This document shows positions 19,761 to 28,027 of a DNA stretch of 64,000 nucleotides, in pieces. Both the position numbers and the translations under genes were made by a program. Positions within the stretch are counted from its first letter, which is position 1. Each line of letters opens with the position of its first letter. The notes beneath the pieces were generated by a model that was not told where the DNA came from, made no database searches, and worked only from the letters and a program-made list of their open reading frames with translations. Origin of the DNA: Parasphingopyxis marina (lineage in GTDB: Bacteria; Pseudomonadota; Alphaproteobacteria; Sphingomonadales; Sphingomonadaceae); NCBI RefSeq assembly GCF_014237875.1, contig NZ_JACJVJ010000001.1, positions 1,042,501 to 1,106,500 of the forward strand, in the 5' to 3' direction.

Positions 19761-19776
19761 GACTAGTATTATAGTC
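19761..19776. promoter_or_regulatory. Inverted repeat GACTA-GTATTA-TAGTC before ferB
   Basis: Five-base arms with an ACTAGT core sit 60 bases before the ferB start. Similar ACTAGT-centred repeats occur at 27073 and 28855, in two other divergent promoters of this window. It is a plausible site for a shared repressor, such as a MarR protein. Confidence 0.5.
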
Positions 19777-19924
19777 AATTGATCTCGACTTAAATGGCTG
19801 CAATTTGGCCCGATCTAATCCGGCCCGTGCCGCAGCGCTATCACTTGAGATCCGCCGCTGGCGGGATAATATGCCTCGATCCATACCCGCTTGCGAAATT
19901 GCAACAAGCCTGTTGAAAAGACAT

Positions 19925-19946
19925 AAAAGTCATATATATGACTTTT
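19925..19946. promoter_or_regulatory. Perfect 22-bp palindrome AAAAGTCATATATATGACTTTT
   Basis: The sequence is identical to its reverse complement over all 22 bases and lies about 67 bases before the aldehyde dehydrogenase start. The half-site ATATGACTTT recurs in the palindrome at 36399 next to the GntR gene. It is a strong operator candidate. Confidence 0.7.
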
Positions 19947-20012
19947 GATAGCGCAAGATGCCCATCTATCGGAGATGGCGCGAGCATGCTGCAGTCGGGT
20001 GAGATTTCGTAA

Positions 20013-21443
20013 ATGCAGGCACGATCGAAGCCAATTCCAAACTATGGCCACCTGATCGACGGAGCCGTTTCCGACGGCGAAGCTCAGATGGTCGTGATTT
20101 CCCCGGCGACCGAAAAGCCGGTCGCGACCGTGCCCGATGCAACGCGATCGGAGCTTAGGTATGCGCTCGCTGCAGCGGATAAGGCATTTGCTTCGTGGAG
20201 CGAGACGGACTTTGCATTCCGCCGTGAATGCCTTTTCAAATTTGCCGAAGCGGTCAGGCGCAATGAAGACGAGATCGCCGAAGCGCTGACTCGCGAACAG
20301 GGCAAGCCGCTTGCGCAAGCGCGCGGCGAGATAGCCAAGGCGATGGCTGCCGTCGAAAAATTCACGGCAATAGAGATCGAGCCGCAGATAATTCGCGACA
20401 CTGCAGAGGACCGAATAGAGCTCCATTACCGACCGCTCGGCGTGGTCGCCGGCATTACGCCGTGGAACTTCCCCGTCATCCTTGCCGCGCAGAAAATCGC
20501 GCAGGCACTTTATACGGGCAACACGATGGTCCTGAAACCGTCGCCCTACACACCCGTTGCCACGCTGCTTCTCGGCAAGGCGTCTATCGGTGCTATCCCG
20601 CCCGGCGTCCTCAATATCGTGTCGGGTGGCAACGCGTTGGGGGCGTGGCTGACATCCGCTCCCGAGGTTCGAAAAATCAGCTTCACGGGATCCGGACGGA
20701 CCGGGCAGGCCGTTCTCAAATCCGCCGCCGCGAATTTTGCGCGCGTCACTCTGGAACTGGGCGGCAACGATGCGGCGATAGTTCTTCCAGACGCGGATAT
20801 CGACAAGGCCGTTCCGAAAATTTTCGCCGCCGCGTTCAACAATGCCGGGCAAATCTGCATGGCGATCAAGCGTTTATACGTCCATGCGGACATCTATCAC
20901 GCCGTAGTGGCGAGGATGGCCGCCATGGCGGACGCGATCCAGTTGGGGGACGGGATGGATCCCGAAAGCGATATGGGGCCGGTGCAGAACCGCCCCCAAT
21001 ATCAGAAATTGCTCGGCATATTGGACCATACCCGTCGCTGGACCGAGGGTCGTATCGTGGCCGGGGGGCATGTGCTCGAACGGCCAGGCTATTTTCTCCG
21101 CCCGACGATCGTCGCCGATATCGCGGAGGGCAGCCGGCTTGTCGACGAAGAGCCCTTCGGCCCTATCCTGCCGATTATCCGCTTCGACGATGTGGACGAT
21201 GCCATCAGGCGTGCCAATGCCAGCGATTTCGGCCTGAGCGGCTCGGTGTGGACGGCCGATACGGAACGTGGCGCCGAACTCGCAAACCGGCTGGACGTCG
21301 GTACGGCCTGGGTCAATCGTCATGGCGGCGCGGATGCCGAGAGGCCGTTCGGCGGCGCCAAGACGTCCGGCATAGGGCGCGAACATGGGTTACTGGGTCT
21401 CCACAGCTATATGGAGCCGCTGTCGCTCCATGTCGGCAAATAA
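20013..21443 (+). CDS. Aldehyde dehydrogenase (candidate vanillin dehydrogenase)
   Basis: A 476-residue NAD(P)-dependent aldehyde dehydrogenase. Visible are GITPWNFPVILAAQK, the glycine-rich SFTGSGRTG, the general base Glu in VTLELGGND and the catalytic Cys in NNAGQICMAIKRLYV. C-terminal EEPFGPILP and KTSGIGRE complete the family pattern. It is divergent from ferB-ferA, whose expected product is vanillin, so oxidation of vanillin or a related benzaldehyde (LigV-like role) is likely but not proven. A GGTGAG ribosome site sits nine bases before the ATG. Confidence 0.88.
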   Translation: MQARSKPIPNYGHLIDGAVSDGEAQMVVISPATEKPVATVPDATRSELRYALAAADKAFASWSETDFAFRRECLFKFAEAVRRNEDEIAEALTREQGKPLAQARGEIAKAMAAVEKFTAIEIEPQIIRDTAEDRIELHYRPLGVVAGITPWNFPVILAAQKIAQALYTGNTMVLKPSPYTPVATLLLGKASIGAIPPGVLNIVSGGNALGAWLTSAPEVRKISFTGSGRTGQAVLKSAAANFARVTLELGGNDAAIVLPDADIDKAVPKIFAAAFNNAGQICMAIKRLYVHADIYHAVVARMAAMADAIQLGDGMDPESDMGPVQNRPQYQKLLGILDHTRRWTEGRIVAGGHVLERPGYFLRPTIVADIAEGSRLVDEEPFGPILPIIRFDDVDDAIRRANASDFGLSGSVWTADTERGAELANRLDVGTAWVNRHGGADAERPFGGAKTSGIGREHGLLGLHSYMEPLSLHVGK

Positions 21444-21515
21444 GGCGGTCCGGGCGCCGAATTCCAATTCAGCGGCCCTTCCGGAAAGGATGTTGGGAAT
21501 GCCGTCGGGGGCAAA

Positions 21516-22457
21516 TCAGCCGCCGATAAATTCCAGTACAGCCCGGTTGAATGCCCGGGGCTGTTCCCAATAGGCTGCATGGCCCGCTTCGCCTATCCCG
21601 ACCATCTCGGCGTTGGGCAGCCGGGCTGCCAGATCGCGCATGAGCGATGGCGGCATGTACAAATCGGCATCGCCGGTCATCAGCAGGATCGGAAAGGGCA
21701 ACCGGGCGAGCGTATCGGGCGTGACCTCGACAGACCGAGGCTGGCGCACCGGATCTCCGGGTATTGCCGCGCGCTGCAATTCGATCCAGCGTGCCGTTCC
21801 TGCCGGATTTCCGGCGCGGTAGGATGGCCCAACCTCGCGGAATTCGGGCGGCAGATCGTGAAAACCGGGCGGTAGTATGGCCCTGGAAACACGAACGAAA
21901 TCTGGGTCGGTAATGCCGCACCAGCTCGAGGCGATGGTCAGGCTATGCAGGCGATCGGGATGGAGAATCGCGAAGTCCGCCGCGGTGAAGCCGCCCGCCG
22001 CCGTGGCAACGATGTGGCAGCGGTTTATTTCCAGCGCGTCGAGCAAATGCCGAAGATCGTCGACGGCTGATCCCAGCGAGCTGCCGGCCGGGAATTCCGA
22101 ACCCTGATGCCCCCACCGGGAATAGCCGATAACGCGATACCCGGCGTTTGCCATGACGGGTTGTTGATAGCCCCAGGTCATGGCGCTTCCGGTGTTGGCG
22201 TGGAGCAGGACGATCGCGGGTCCGTCGCCGCCGGTATCCCAATAGTAGAGCCGGCCTCCTTCGATTGCGATGTGGCCACTATGCGCCGGTGCCTGCGGCG
22301 GCTCGGCGTCCCATTCGGTTTGGGCGGGCAATCGATGGGGAGGGGCGCTCTTGGCGCGGGCGGGCAGGGAGATGGCGGCGCCCAGCCCGATAGCGCCGAT
22401 TGTGGAGAGCAAGGTCCGCCGCTCGAGATTCCCTTGGCGATGATTTTTCTTGTCCAT
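21516..22457 (-). CDS. Tat-exported alpha/beta-hydrolase-fold protein lacking the nucleophile Ser
   Basis: A 313-residue protein with a twin-arginine-like signal (RRTLLSTIGAIGLGAAISLPARA), so probably periplasmic. The alpha/beta-hydrolase fold is clear: VLLHANTGSAMTWGYQ (oxyanion region), the acid in LMTGDADLYMPP and the His in GEAGHAAYWEQP. The nucleophile elbow, normally G-x-S-x-G-G, reads V-A-T-A-A-G-G, placing Ala where Ser is expected. It may be a binding or non-hydrolytic member. It converges with the dehydrogenase. Confidence 0.8.
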   Translation of the reverse strand: MDKKNHRQGNLERRTLLSTIGAIGLGAAISLPARAKSAPPHRLPAQTEWDAEPPQAPAHSGHIAIEGGRLYYWDTGGDGPAIVLLHANTGSAMTWGYQQPVMANAGYRVIGYSRWGHQGSEFPAGSSLGSAVDDLRHLLDALEINRCHIVATAAGGFTAADFAILHPDRLHSLTIASSWCGITDPDFVRVSRAILPPGFHDLPPEFREVGPSYRAGNPAGTARWIELQRAAIPGDPVRQPRSVEVTPDTLARLPFPILLMTGDADLYMPPSLMRDLAARLPNAEMVGIGEAGHAAYWEQPRAFNRAVLEFIGG

Positions 22458-22568
22458 CCGTTTCGCTTTCCGCTTCGGTAGCTCTGGCCTGTAAATTGAG
22501 CGGGGTCACCCGGCGGCTTCCCCCCGGTTTTCAAAAAGACCGGTCCATGTATGATACTATCCGCTGTT

Positions 22569-22588
22569 CATAAAATCCATAAAGCTGG
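22569..22588. repeat. Direct repeat copy 1 (CATAAAATCCATAAAGCTGG)
   Basis: Matches the copy at 22770 (GATAAAAACCATAAACCTGC) at 16 of 20 positions. The ATAAAA-CC core is also present in the palindrome near the GntR gene (36399). Candidate regulator-binding site on the hydrolase side of the divergent region. Confidence 0.45.
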
Positions 22589-22769
22589 TTGATACAAGCC
22601 AGGTTTCTTGCTGCTTGCAAAGCGAGGCACGAGCTTGGCGCGGCCGGGAAGGCGCGCGATTTCTTCGAACAATTGCTGGCTCTCTTGGCCTTCCGATGGC
22701 GATTTCTAGGAATCGCGTAAAAGCAATCTTCGGTCACCGTGGCTGAAATAATTCGAGGATGAGGGAGTT

Positions 22770-22789
22770 GATAAAAACCATAAACCTGC
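22770..22789. repeat. Direct repeat copy 2 (GATAAAAACCATAAACCTGC)
   Basis: The second copy of the repeat at 22569, about 100 bases before the DUF35 gene start. Same orientation as copy 1. Confidence 0.45.
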
Positions 22790-22885
22790 TCTATTGAAAT
22801 CAACCATAGCGTCGGGAGAATATCATTGGGAACGTCAGGAAGTTCAGTGCCACGGCCGGTGAGGGCCGGCTTGTTTGAGGGAGAT

Positions 22886-23248
22886 ATGACTGACCTGTCT
22901 AGGGTCGGTCTGGCGGGCAGTCGTTGCGGCCAATGCTCCGAAACGACGCTCGGCGAAAATGGGCGATGCCCGAATTGTGGGAGCGACGACATGGCTCCCG
23001 TACGCCTTTCGGACCGCGGTACGGTCTGGACCTATACGGTCGTGCGCCATCGCCCGCCGGGCGACTATAGGGGACCGGAGAATTTCGAGCCCTTTGCGCT
23101 TGGACTGATCGAACTGCCCGAAGGCCTTCGCGTCGTCGCGCCGATTGAGGGTGATCCGGCGGATGTGTCGATCGGCCTTGATGTCGAATTTACCCCGCGG
23201 CTGCGCCCGGACGACGTCGTCGAATTTGCATATCAACCGGTGAAGTGA
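22886..23248 (+). CDS. DUF35 Zn-ribbon/OB-fold protein (thiolase partner)
   Basis: A 120-residue protein. The N-terminal zinc ribbon has two Cys pairs (CGQC and CPNC, fourteen residues apart), followed by an OB-fold with GTVWTYTVVRHRP. This family pairs with SCP2-type thiolases, usually as an acyl-CoA-binding subunit. The thiolase gene starts seven bases downstream. I chose the ATG at 22886 after GAGGGAG; the tracked upstream start adds 20 residues without support. Confidence 0.88.
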   Translation: MTDLSRVGLAGSRCGQCSETTLGENGRCPNCGSDDMAPVRLSDRGTVWTYTVVRHRPPGDYRGPENFEPFALGLIELPEGLRVVAPIEGDPADVSIGLDVEFTPRLRPDDVVEFAYQPVK

Positions 23249-23255
23249 GGCGGAA

Positions 23256-24401
23256 ATGACAGACACAGTTATCATCGGGGCGGGCATTCATCCTTTTGGC
23301 CGCTTCGACAAATCCGCCGAAGATATCGGATCTTACGCCGCGGCAATGGCGCTCAAAGATGCCGGGGTTGCCTGGTCCGACATCGACGCATCCTATCTCT
23401 CGCGCATGTATTTGCCGGCGACCTCGGGCGCGCGAATCCTTCGCAAACTGGGCGCGACGGACATGTCGATCGTCGATGTCGAAGCGGCTTGCGCGAGCGG
23501 CGGCGTTGCGCTGCGCCAGGCCGTGCTGGCTATCAAGTCCGGCGAATGCGATGTCGTGATGGTTCTGGGCGCGGAAAAGATGCCGCGCGGCTTCATGGAT
23601 CCACGGATGATCTATGCCGACTGGCAGATCGAAATGGGCATGTCGATGAACCCCTCCTATTGGTCGATGCGGGCGATGCGGCACATGCATGAGTTCGGGA
23701 CGACCGAGGAGCAGATCGCGAAGATCGCCTACAAGAACCATCTCAACAGCGTGCACAATCCCAATGCTATGTATCAAAAGGAATTCTCGATGGAGGAAAT
23801 CCTTGGATCGACCATGGTGTGCGACCCGATCCGCAAGCTGGAGATTTGCGCGCCGGATGACGGCGCGGCAGCCGTCATCGTCGCTTCAGAAGACTATGCC
23901 CGCAAGATCGGTGCGCGCGCGCCGATCAGGATTGCGAGCTGCGAACATACCGTCGCCCGCTATTCGGCGGATTTCCGCTGCCCGGCGGACAGCATGAGCG
24001 CGACCGCGCACAATGAGGGCCCGACGGAGGTCACCGCGCAAAAGGCCTATGACAAGGCCGGGCTCGGGGCCGAGGATATCGACTGTTTCGAGGTCCAGGA
24101 TACCGACGCCTTTTGCGAGCTGGAGATTTACGAAGAGCTCAAGCTCTGCCCGCTCGGCGAAGGCGGCCGGCTGATCGACGAGGGCGTAACCACGATGACC
24201 GGCGCCCATCCCGTCAATATGAGCGGGGGCCTAATCAGCAAGGGCGAACCGGTCGGCGCGTCCCATCTCGGCCAGGTGCATGAACTGGTGCAGCAGCTGC
24301 GCGGCGAGGCGGGCCCCCGTCAGGTGGAGAATGCCAAGGTCGGCCTGGGTCATGTGCTCGGCGCCGGCGGCAATTGCGCGGTTACGATCCTGCAGAAATG
24401 A
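23256..24401 (+). CDS. SCP2-type thiolase (acetyl-CoA acetyltransferase-like)
   Basis: A 381-residue thiolase. The nucleophilic Cys lies near residue 79 in DVEAACASGGVALRQ. NMSGGLISKGEPVGAS and the C-terminal GHVLGAGGNCAV are the other active-site loops. Together with the DUF35 protein and the enoyl-CoA hydratase that overlaps its stop, it forms a beta-oxidation-like operon. It may shorten an acyl side chain of an aromatic or alicyclic CoA ester. The substrate is not known. Confidence 0.9.
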   Translation: MTDTVIIGAGIHPFGRFDKSAEDIGSYAAAMALKDAGVAWSDIDASYLSRMYLPATSGARILRKLGATDMSIVDVEAACASGGVALRQAVLAIKSGECDVVMVLGAEKMPRGFMDPRMIYADWQIEMGMSMNPSYWSMRAMRHMHEFGTTEEQIAKIAYKNHLNSVHNPNAMYQKEFSMEEILGSTMVCDPIRKLEICAPDDGAAAVIVASEDYARKIGARAPIRIASCEHTVARYSADFRCPADSMSATAHNEGPTEVTAQKAYDKAGLGAEDIDCFEVQDTDAFCELEIYEELKLCPLGEGGRLIDEGVTTMTGAHPVNMSGGLISKGEPVGASHLGQVHELVQQLRGEAGPRQVENAKVGLGHVLGAGGNCAVTILQK

Positions 24402-25186
24402 GCGACGCAAAGCCCGTCCGGCTGGAGCGGTCCGGAGCCGTTGCCTCGTTGATTCTCGATCGGCCCGAACGGCGTAATCCGATCAATGCCGAAGCCCATG
24501 CCCTGTTGCGCGAGGCGCTCGATTCCATCGCCGACGATCCCGGCGTGCGGGCGCTCGTCCTGACAGGAGCTGGCGGCTATTTCTGCAGCGGGCAGGATCT
24601 TGCCGAGCGCTATGGCATGCTGGCCGAAGGCGAGGTCGATCTCGAAGCATCGTTGCGTGAAAACTATAATCCGTTGATCCGTCGCCTGCTGGCGCTGCCC
24701 TTTCCGGTGATCGCAGCGGTCGAGGGCATCGCGGCCGGCGCCGGGCTCGGCTTGTTGCTCGCGGCGGATATCGTGTTGGCAGGCCGCTCGACGCGCTTTC
24801 AGTTACCGTTCAGCCGTGTCGGTCTCGGCCCCGATTCCGGGCTGAGCTGGACGCTGGCGCGGCAGGTTGGCGCGAACCGGGCGATGGCCCTGCTGCTGAC
24901 CGGGGAGCGGTTCGATGCCGAGCAGGCCGAACGGTGGGGGGTCGTCTGGCGCGTGATGGATGATGGCGATTCCGCTGGCGAAGCCGAAGCCTTGGCGGCG
25001 CGACTGGCAAAGGGACCGCGCCTCGCATTGGCGGAGACCCGCCGCCGCGTGCACGAGGCCGCGAGTTTCGATATCGAAGAGGCGCTGGATGGCGAGGCGG
25101 CGATGCAGGGAAAGCTCGGCCTGCATCCCGATTATCGCACGGCGGTCAACGCCTTCATGGAAAAGCGCGAACCGGAATTCGAATAG
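24398..25186 (+). CDS. Enoyl-CoA hydratase/isomerase family protein
   Basis: A 262-residue crotonase: ASLILDRPERRNPINAEAH, then the oxyanion segments YFCSGQDLAERYG and EGIAAGAGLGLLLAADIV. The ATG overlaps the thiolase stop (ATGA), so the two are coupled. Compared with FerB it lacks the DLKEYFRE and EINWGI signatures, so it is an ordinary hydratase/isomerase rather than a hydroxycinnamoyl-CoA lyase; it resembles PaaG-like members. It ends the DUF35-thiolase-hydratase operon. Confidence 0.88.
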   Translation: MSDAKPVRLERSGAVASLILDRPERRNPINAEAHALLREALDSIADDPGVRALVLTGAGGYFCSGQDLAERYGMLAEGEVDLEASLRENYNPLIRRLLALPFPVIAAVEGIAAGAGLGLLLAADIVLAGRSTRFQLPFSRVGLGPDSGLSWTLARQVGANRAMALLLTGERFDAEQAERWGVVWRVMDDGDSAGEAEALAARLAKGPRLALAETRRRVHEAASFDIEEALDGEAAMQGKLGLHPDYRTAVNAFMEKREPEFE

Positions 25187-25192
25187 CCGGCC

Positions 25193-25675
25193 CTAGGGCA
25201 GCGGTTCGAAAAGAAAACTGCGGTAATCGCGAGTGAAGCGCTTCATCCACGCCGTCCAGGGTGTGCGTGCGGCGGTCAGCCAGGCGTCGCCCTGCGCGAC
25301 TTGCGCCTGATCGAGTTCATACAGCGCGAGATAGGCCGGTTTCTGCTCCGCAGAACGGTAGCGGCGTGCCCGCCGTACCCCCGGAAGGGCGGCCAAGCGC
25401 GGGACATGTTCGCTATCGTACCAGGCGTTGAACTCCTCTTCTGCGTCCGCCGGGATAGCGGTGAAGTTGCAGAGCAGAACGGACGACATATCCGGGTCTC
25501 CATCCTCTCCCGCTATGCACGCGCCTTGCCATGCAAAGCCGGCGGCGGTCCTGTCGGCAGGGCCGAGACGAAGGTCCAAAGGCGTCTCATCCGCGACGCC
25601 GCCACCGCCTTGCCGCCTTTGTCCGCGCCAGCGCGCGCCCGGCATCGGGGCGTCGGCAATCAGAAGCTCGATCAT
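25193..25675 (-). CDS. EthD/dimeric alpha-beta barrel-like protein
   Basis: A 160-residue product as drawn. Residues from about 63 (MSSVLLCNFTAIPADAEEEF, then WYDSEHVPRLAALPGV) match the EthD/DUF4286-type alpha-beta barrel group. The first 62 residues are not recognisable. The ATG at 25675 overlaps the stop of the AAHS carrier (ATGA), favouring the long form by coupling, but the internal Met at 25489 would give a standard-length single domain. Such small proteins often accompany aromatic degradation genes and may be isomerases or aldehyde-handling proteins. Confidence 0.6.
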   Translation of the reverse strand: MIELLIADAPMPGARWRGQRRQGGGGVADETPLDLRLGPADRTAAGFAWQGACIAGEDGDPDMSSVLLCNFTAIPADAEEEFNAWYDSEHVPRLAALPGVRRARRYRSAEQKPAYLALYELDQAQVAQGDAWLTAARTPWTAWMKRFTRDYRSFLFEPLP

Positions 25676-27030
25676 GCCGTTTCGGTAGCGGACGGCGCCT
25701 TACCCTCCGCGTATATGCGGGCCGCGAGAATCCCGACAATCGCGATGGCAGCGGCGCCCAGCGTGGCGGCTCCGGCATAGATGAGCATATAGGAGGACCG
25801 CTCCAGCCCCATGCCGATGACGATGCCCCCGATCGACGGACCGAGTATCGCCCCGAAGCGGCCGATGCCGACCGCGAAACCGACTCCGGTTGCCCGGATC
25901 GATTCCGGATAGAGCCGCGCGGCGGTGATCATCACGCCGGTAAAGGTCGCCTCGATCGAGAACATCGCAAGCAAGGCAAAGGCAACCAGCGCCTCCGGGC
26001 TATCGAACACGCCGAACCCGACCATGGCGACGGCGGCCATAAGGAATGTCACGCACGCCGTGCGCGGTGCCCCGAAGCGCGTCGCGAGAATACCCATGGC
26101 AAGCACGCCGAGCGCGGACGCGAGGCTGGTTGATATGCCCACGGTGGCCGCCGTTTCGGCGTCGAATCCGGCGAGGACCAGCATTTGCGGCTTCCAGCTC
26201 GTCAGGAAATAGCTCACGAAATAGCGCAGGAACGCGGCCATCCAGAGGAACAGGGTGGCGAAAAGAAGCGGCTTTGCCAGCAGGGCGGCGATGGCGATGG
26301 GGGAGCGCCGGTGCGCAGTCGTTTTCGGCGGGAGTTTTTCGAGTGGCGCGACCTTCAGCCTTGCAAGCAGCTTGTTGGCTTTCGGCAACGCGTTGCGCGG
26401 TTGGCGGCTGGTAAGGAAGTAGAGAGATTCCGGCAGCAATATCGCAGCGGCAAGCGAAACCAGAGCGGTGATACAGCCGGCCGCGAAGAAGATTCCGCGC
26501 CAGCCATATTCGTCCAGCATCGTTGCGCCGAGCAGCCCGGCCAGCGCCGCGCCCGCCGCGAAGCCGATATGCACCAGCGCGAGGAAGAGATTGCCGCGCG
26601 CCTCGTTCGAATATTCGATGACCATGACGCTGAGCGACGGCAGCAGCGATCCGACTGCGATTCCCGACAGGCAGCGAAATATCACGAGCATTTCTACCGA
26701 ATTGCTGAACGACATGCCGAACATCGCCAAGGTGCTGACGAAGGTTCCCAATATAATCAGCGGGCGGCGGCCGATCCGGTCCGCCTGGGGCGACACGAGC
26801 AGGGCGCCGATCATCAGGCCGGTCGCGCCGGCGCCGTGGATCAGGCCCAGCGCTTCGGCGGGCAGGTTCCAGTCCTGGACCAGCACCGGCGCCGCGAAGG
26901 AGGTGACGATCGCATCGAGCCCGTCGCAGATGTTGATCAGGATACACAGCCCGACCACCATGAGCTGGTAGCCGGAAAGCGGGGCATCGGCGGCTAGTGC
27001 GCGCGCGCCTGAAGTCGGGGCAATCGCCAT
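25672..27030 (-). CDS. AAHS-family MFS transporter (aromatic acid carrier)
   Basis: A 452-residue carrier with around twelve membrane spans. INICDGLDAIVTSFAAP in helix 1 and SPQADRIGRRPLI in loop 2-3 match the aromatic acid:H+ symporter family. It is homologous to the carrier at 15381 (shared VIEYSNEARGNL/VIEYSNNRLGNL region). It is divergent from the PDC-hydrolase-like gene and probably imports the compound that pathway degrades. Confidence 0.87.
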   Translation of the reverse strand: MAIAPTSGARALAADAPLSGYQLMVVGLCILINICDGLDAIVTSFAAPVLVQDWNLPAEALGLIHGAGATGLMIGALLVSPQADRIGRRPLIILGTFVSTLAMFGMSFSNSVEMLVIFRCLSGIAVGSLLPSLSVMVIEYSNEARGNLFLALVHIGFAAGAALAGLLGATMLDEYGWRGIFFAAGCITALVSLAAAILLPESLYFLTSRQPRNALPKANKLLARLKVAPLEKLPPKTTAHRRSPIAIAALLAKPLLFATLFLWMAAFLRYFVSYFLTSWKPQMLVLAGFDAETAATVGISTSLASALGVLAMGILATRFGAPRTACVTFLMAAVAMVGFGVFDSPEALVAFALLAMFSIEATFTGVMITAARLYPESIRATGVGFAVGIGRFGAILGPSIGGIVIGMGLERSSYMLIYAGAATLGAAAIAIVGILAARIYAEGKAPSATETA

Positions 27031-27072
27031 GGCATCCTCGTTTCGGTTTTCGGCCTTACCGGCTCTAAAAGT

Positions 27073-27092
27073 TCATTGAACTAGTACAATGA
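27073..27092. promoter_or_regulatory. Inverted repeat TCATTG-AACTAGTA-CAATGA
   Basis: Perfect six-base arms around an ACTAGT core lie between the divergent AAHS carrier and PDC-hydrolase-like genes. The nine bases TGAACTAGT recur at 28859, and ACTAGT recurs before ferB. Operator candidate. Confidence 0.6.
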
Positions 27093-27139
27093 TATTTGTT
27101 AGGTGCAAACACCGTTCGACGAAAATAGCAAAGAGCCCG

Positions 27140-28009
27140 ATGACCGAACCCCTGATCTTTTCCGCGCCAAGGCGCCCGCTGCCCCCGGGAGCCTGCGATA
27201 CGCACGCCCATGTCTTCGGCCCGTTCGAACGCTTCCCGCTGCCCGAGGGGCGATCCTATACGCCGCCGCTCCAGCCCGTCGAGGCGCATCAGGCGATGCT
27301 CGAGAGCATGGGCTTCGACAGGGCGGTGATCGTGCAGGCGTCGGCCTATGGCACGGACAATCGCTGCACGCTGGACGCGATCGCGCGAAACCCCAAACAG
27401 CGCCGCGGCATCGCGGTGGTCGACGAGACCTTCGACGACGCCCGGCTGGCGGAGTTGCGGGATGCCGGCATGCGCGGCGCGCGCTTTACCGAGATCATCA
27501 GCAAGACGACCGGCAAAAGGCTGGAAGGCGCGAGCGGATTCGATGTGCTGGAAGCGGTGGCGCCCAAATTTCGGGAGCATGGCCTGCACGCCCAGATCTT
27601 CGCGCCGTTCGATCTGCTGATGGAGAATTTCGATCGGCTGCTCGCGCTCGATCTGCCGCTGGTGCTCGATCATCTTGCGCGGGTCGGACCTTCGGACCGG
27701 ACGACCGACGATCCGGAATTCCAGCGGCTGCTCGCCATGCTGCGCGAAGGGCGGATCTGGGTGAAGATGATCGTCTTCCGCAACAGCCGCCTGCCCGGGG
27801 ACTATTCGGATGTGCGCCCGTTTCACGATGCCATGATCGAAGCGAATCCCGACCGGTTGGTCTGGGGGACGGACTGGCCGCTGCTCAACATATCGCCCCA
27901 GCCCGATGCGGGCCCCTTGCTCGATCTGATGGACGAATGGACGGCCGGCGACACTGCGTTGCGCGACAAGATTCTGGTCGATAACCCGCAGATTCTCTAT
28001 GGTTTCTGA
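27140..28009 (+). CDS. Amidohydrolase, 2-pyrone-4,6-dicarboxylate hydrolase (LigI)-like
   Basis: A 289-residue metal-dependent hydrolase of the amidohydrolase_2 group. GACDTHAHVFGPFERFPL near the N terminus carries the metal-binding H-x-H. PLVLDHLARVG and the C-terminal RLVWGTDWPLLN (catalytic Asp) fit the LigI/PDC hydrolase pattern. LigI opens 2-pyrone-4,6-dicarboxylate in the protocatechuate 4,5-cleavage pathway. The LigJ-, LigB- and LigK-like genes within 6 kb support a similar role, though another lactone is possible. The start at 27140 replaces a longer tracked start. Confidence 0.82.
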   Translation: MTEPLIFSAPRRPLPPGACDTHAHVFGPFERFPLPEGRSYTPPLQPVEAHQAMLESMGFDRAVIVQASAYGTDNRCTLDAIARNPKQRRGIAVVDETFDDARLAELRDAGMRGARFTEIISKTTGKRLEGASGFDVLEAVAPKFREHGLHAQIFAPFDLLMENFDRLLALDLPLVLDHLARVGPSDRTTDDPEFQRLLAMLREGRIWVKMIVFRNSRLPGDYSDVRPFHDAMIEANPDRLVWGTDWPLLNISPQPDAGPLLDLMDEWTAGDTALRDKILVDNPQILYGF

Positions 28010-28027
28010 AGCTCGGGACTGATCGAC

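Larger units (their letters stand above)
19702..20012. promoter_or_regulatory. Divergent promoter region of ferBA and aldehyde dehydrogenase
   Basis: The 310 bases are markedly AT-rich compared with the flanking genes and contain no gene; the long minus-strand ORF there is a shadow. Two palindromes lie inside: 19761-19776 near ferB and 19925-19946 near the dehydrogenase, listed separately. The arrangement fits two separately controlled outward promoters. Confidence 0.7.
22458..22885. promoter_or_regulatory. Divergent intergenic region with direct repeats
   Basis: A 428-base gap between the outward-facing hydrolase-like and DUF35/thiolase genes. No credible ORF is present. It contains two near-identical 20-base direct repeats at 22569 and 22770, listed separately, in AT-rich sequence. 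These probably serve the two promoters. Confidence 0.6.
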
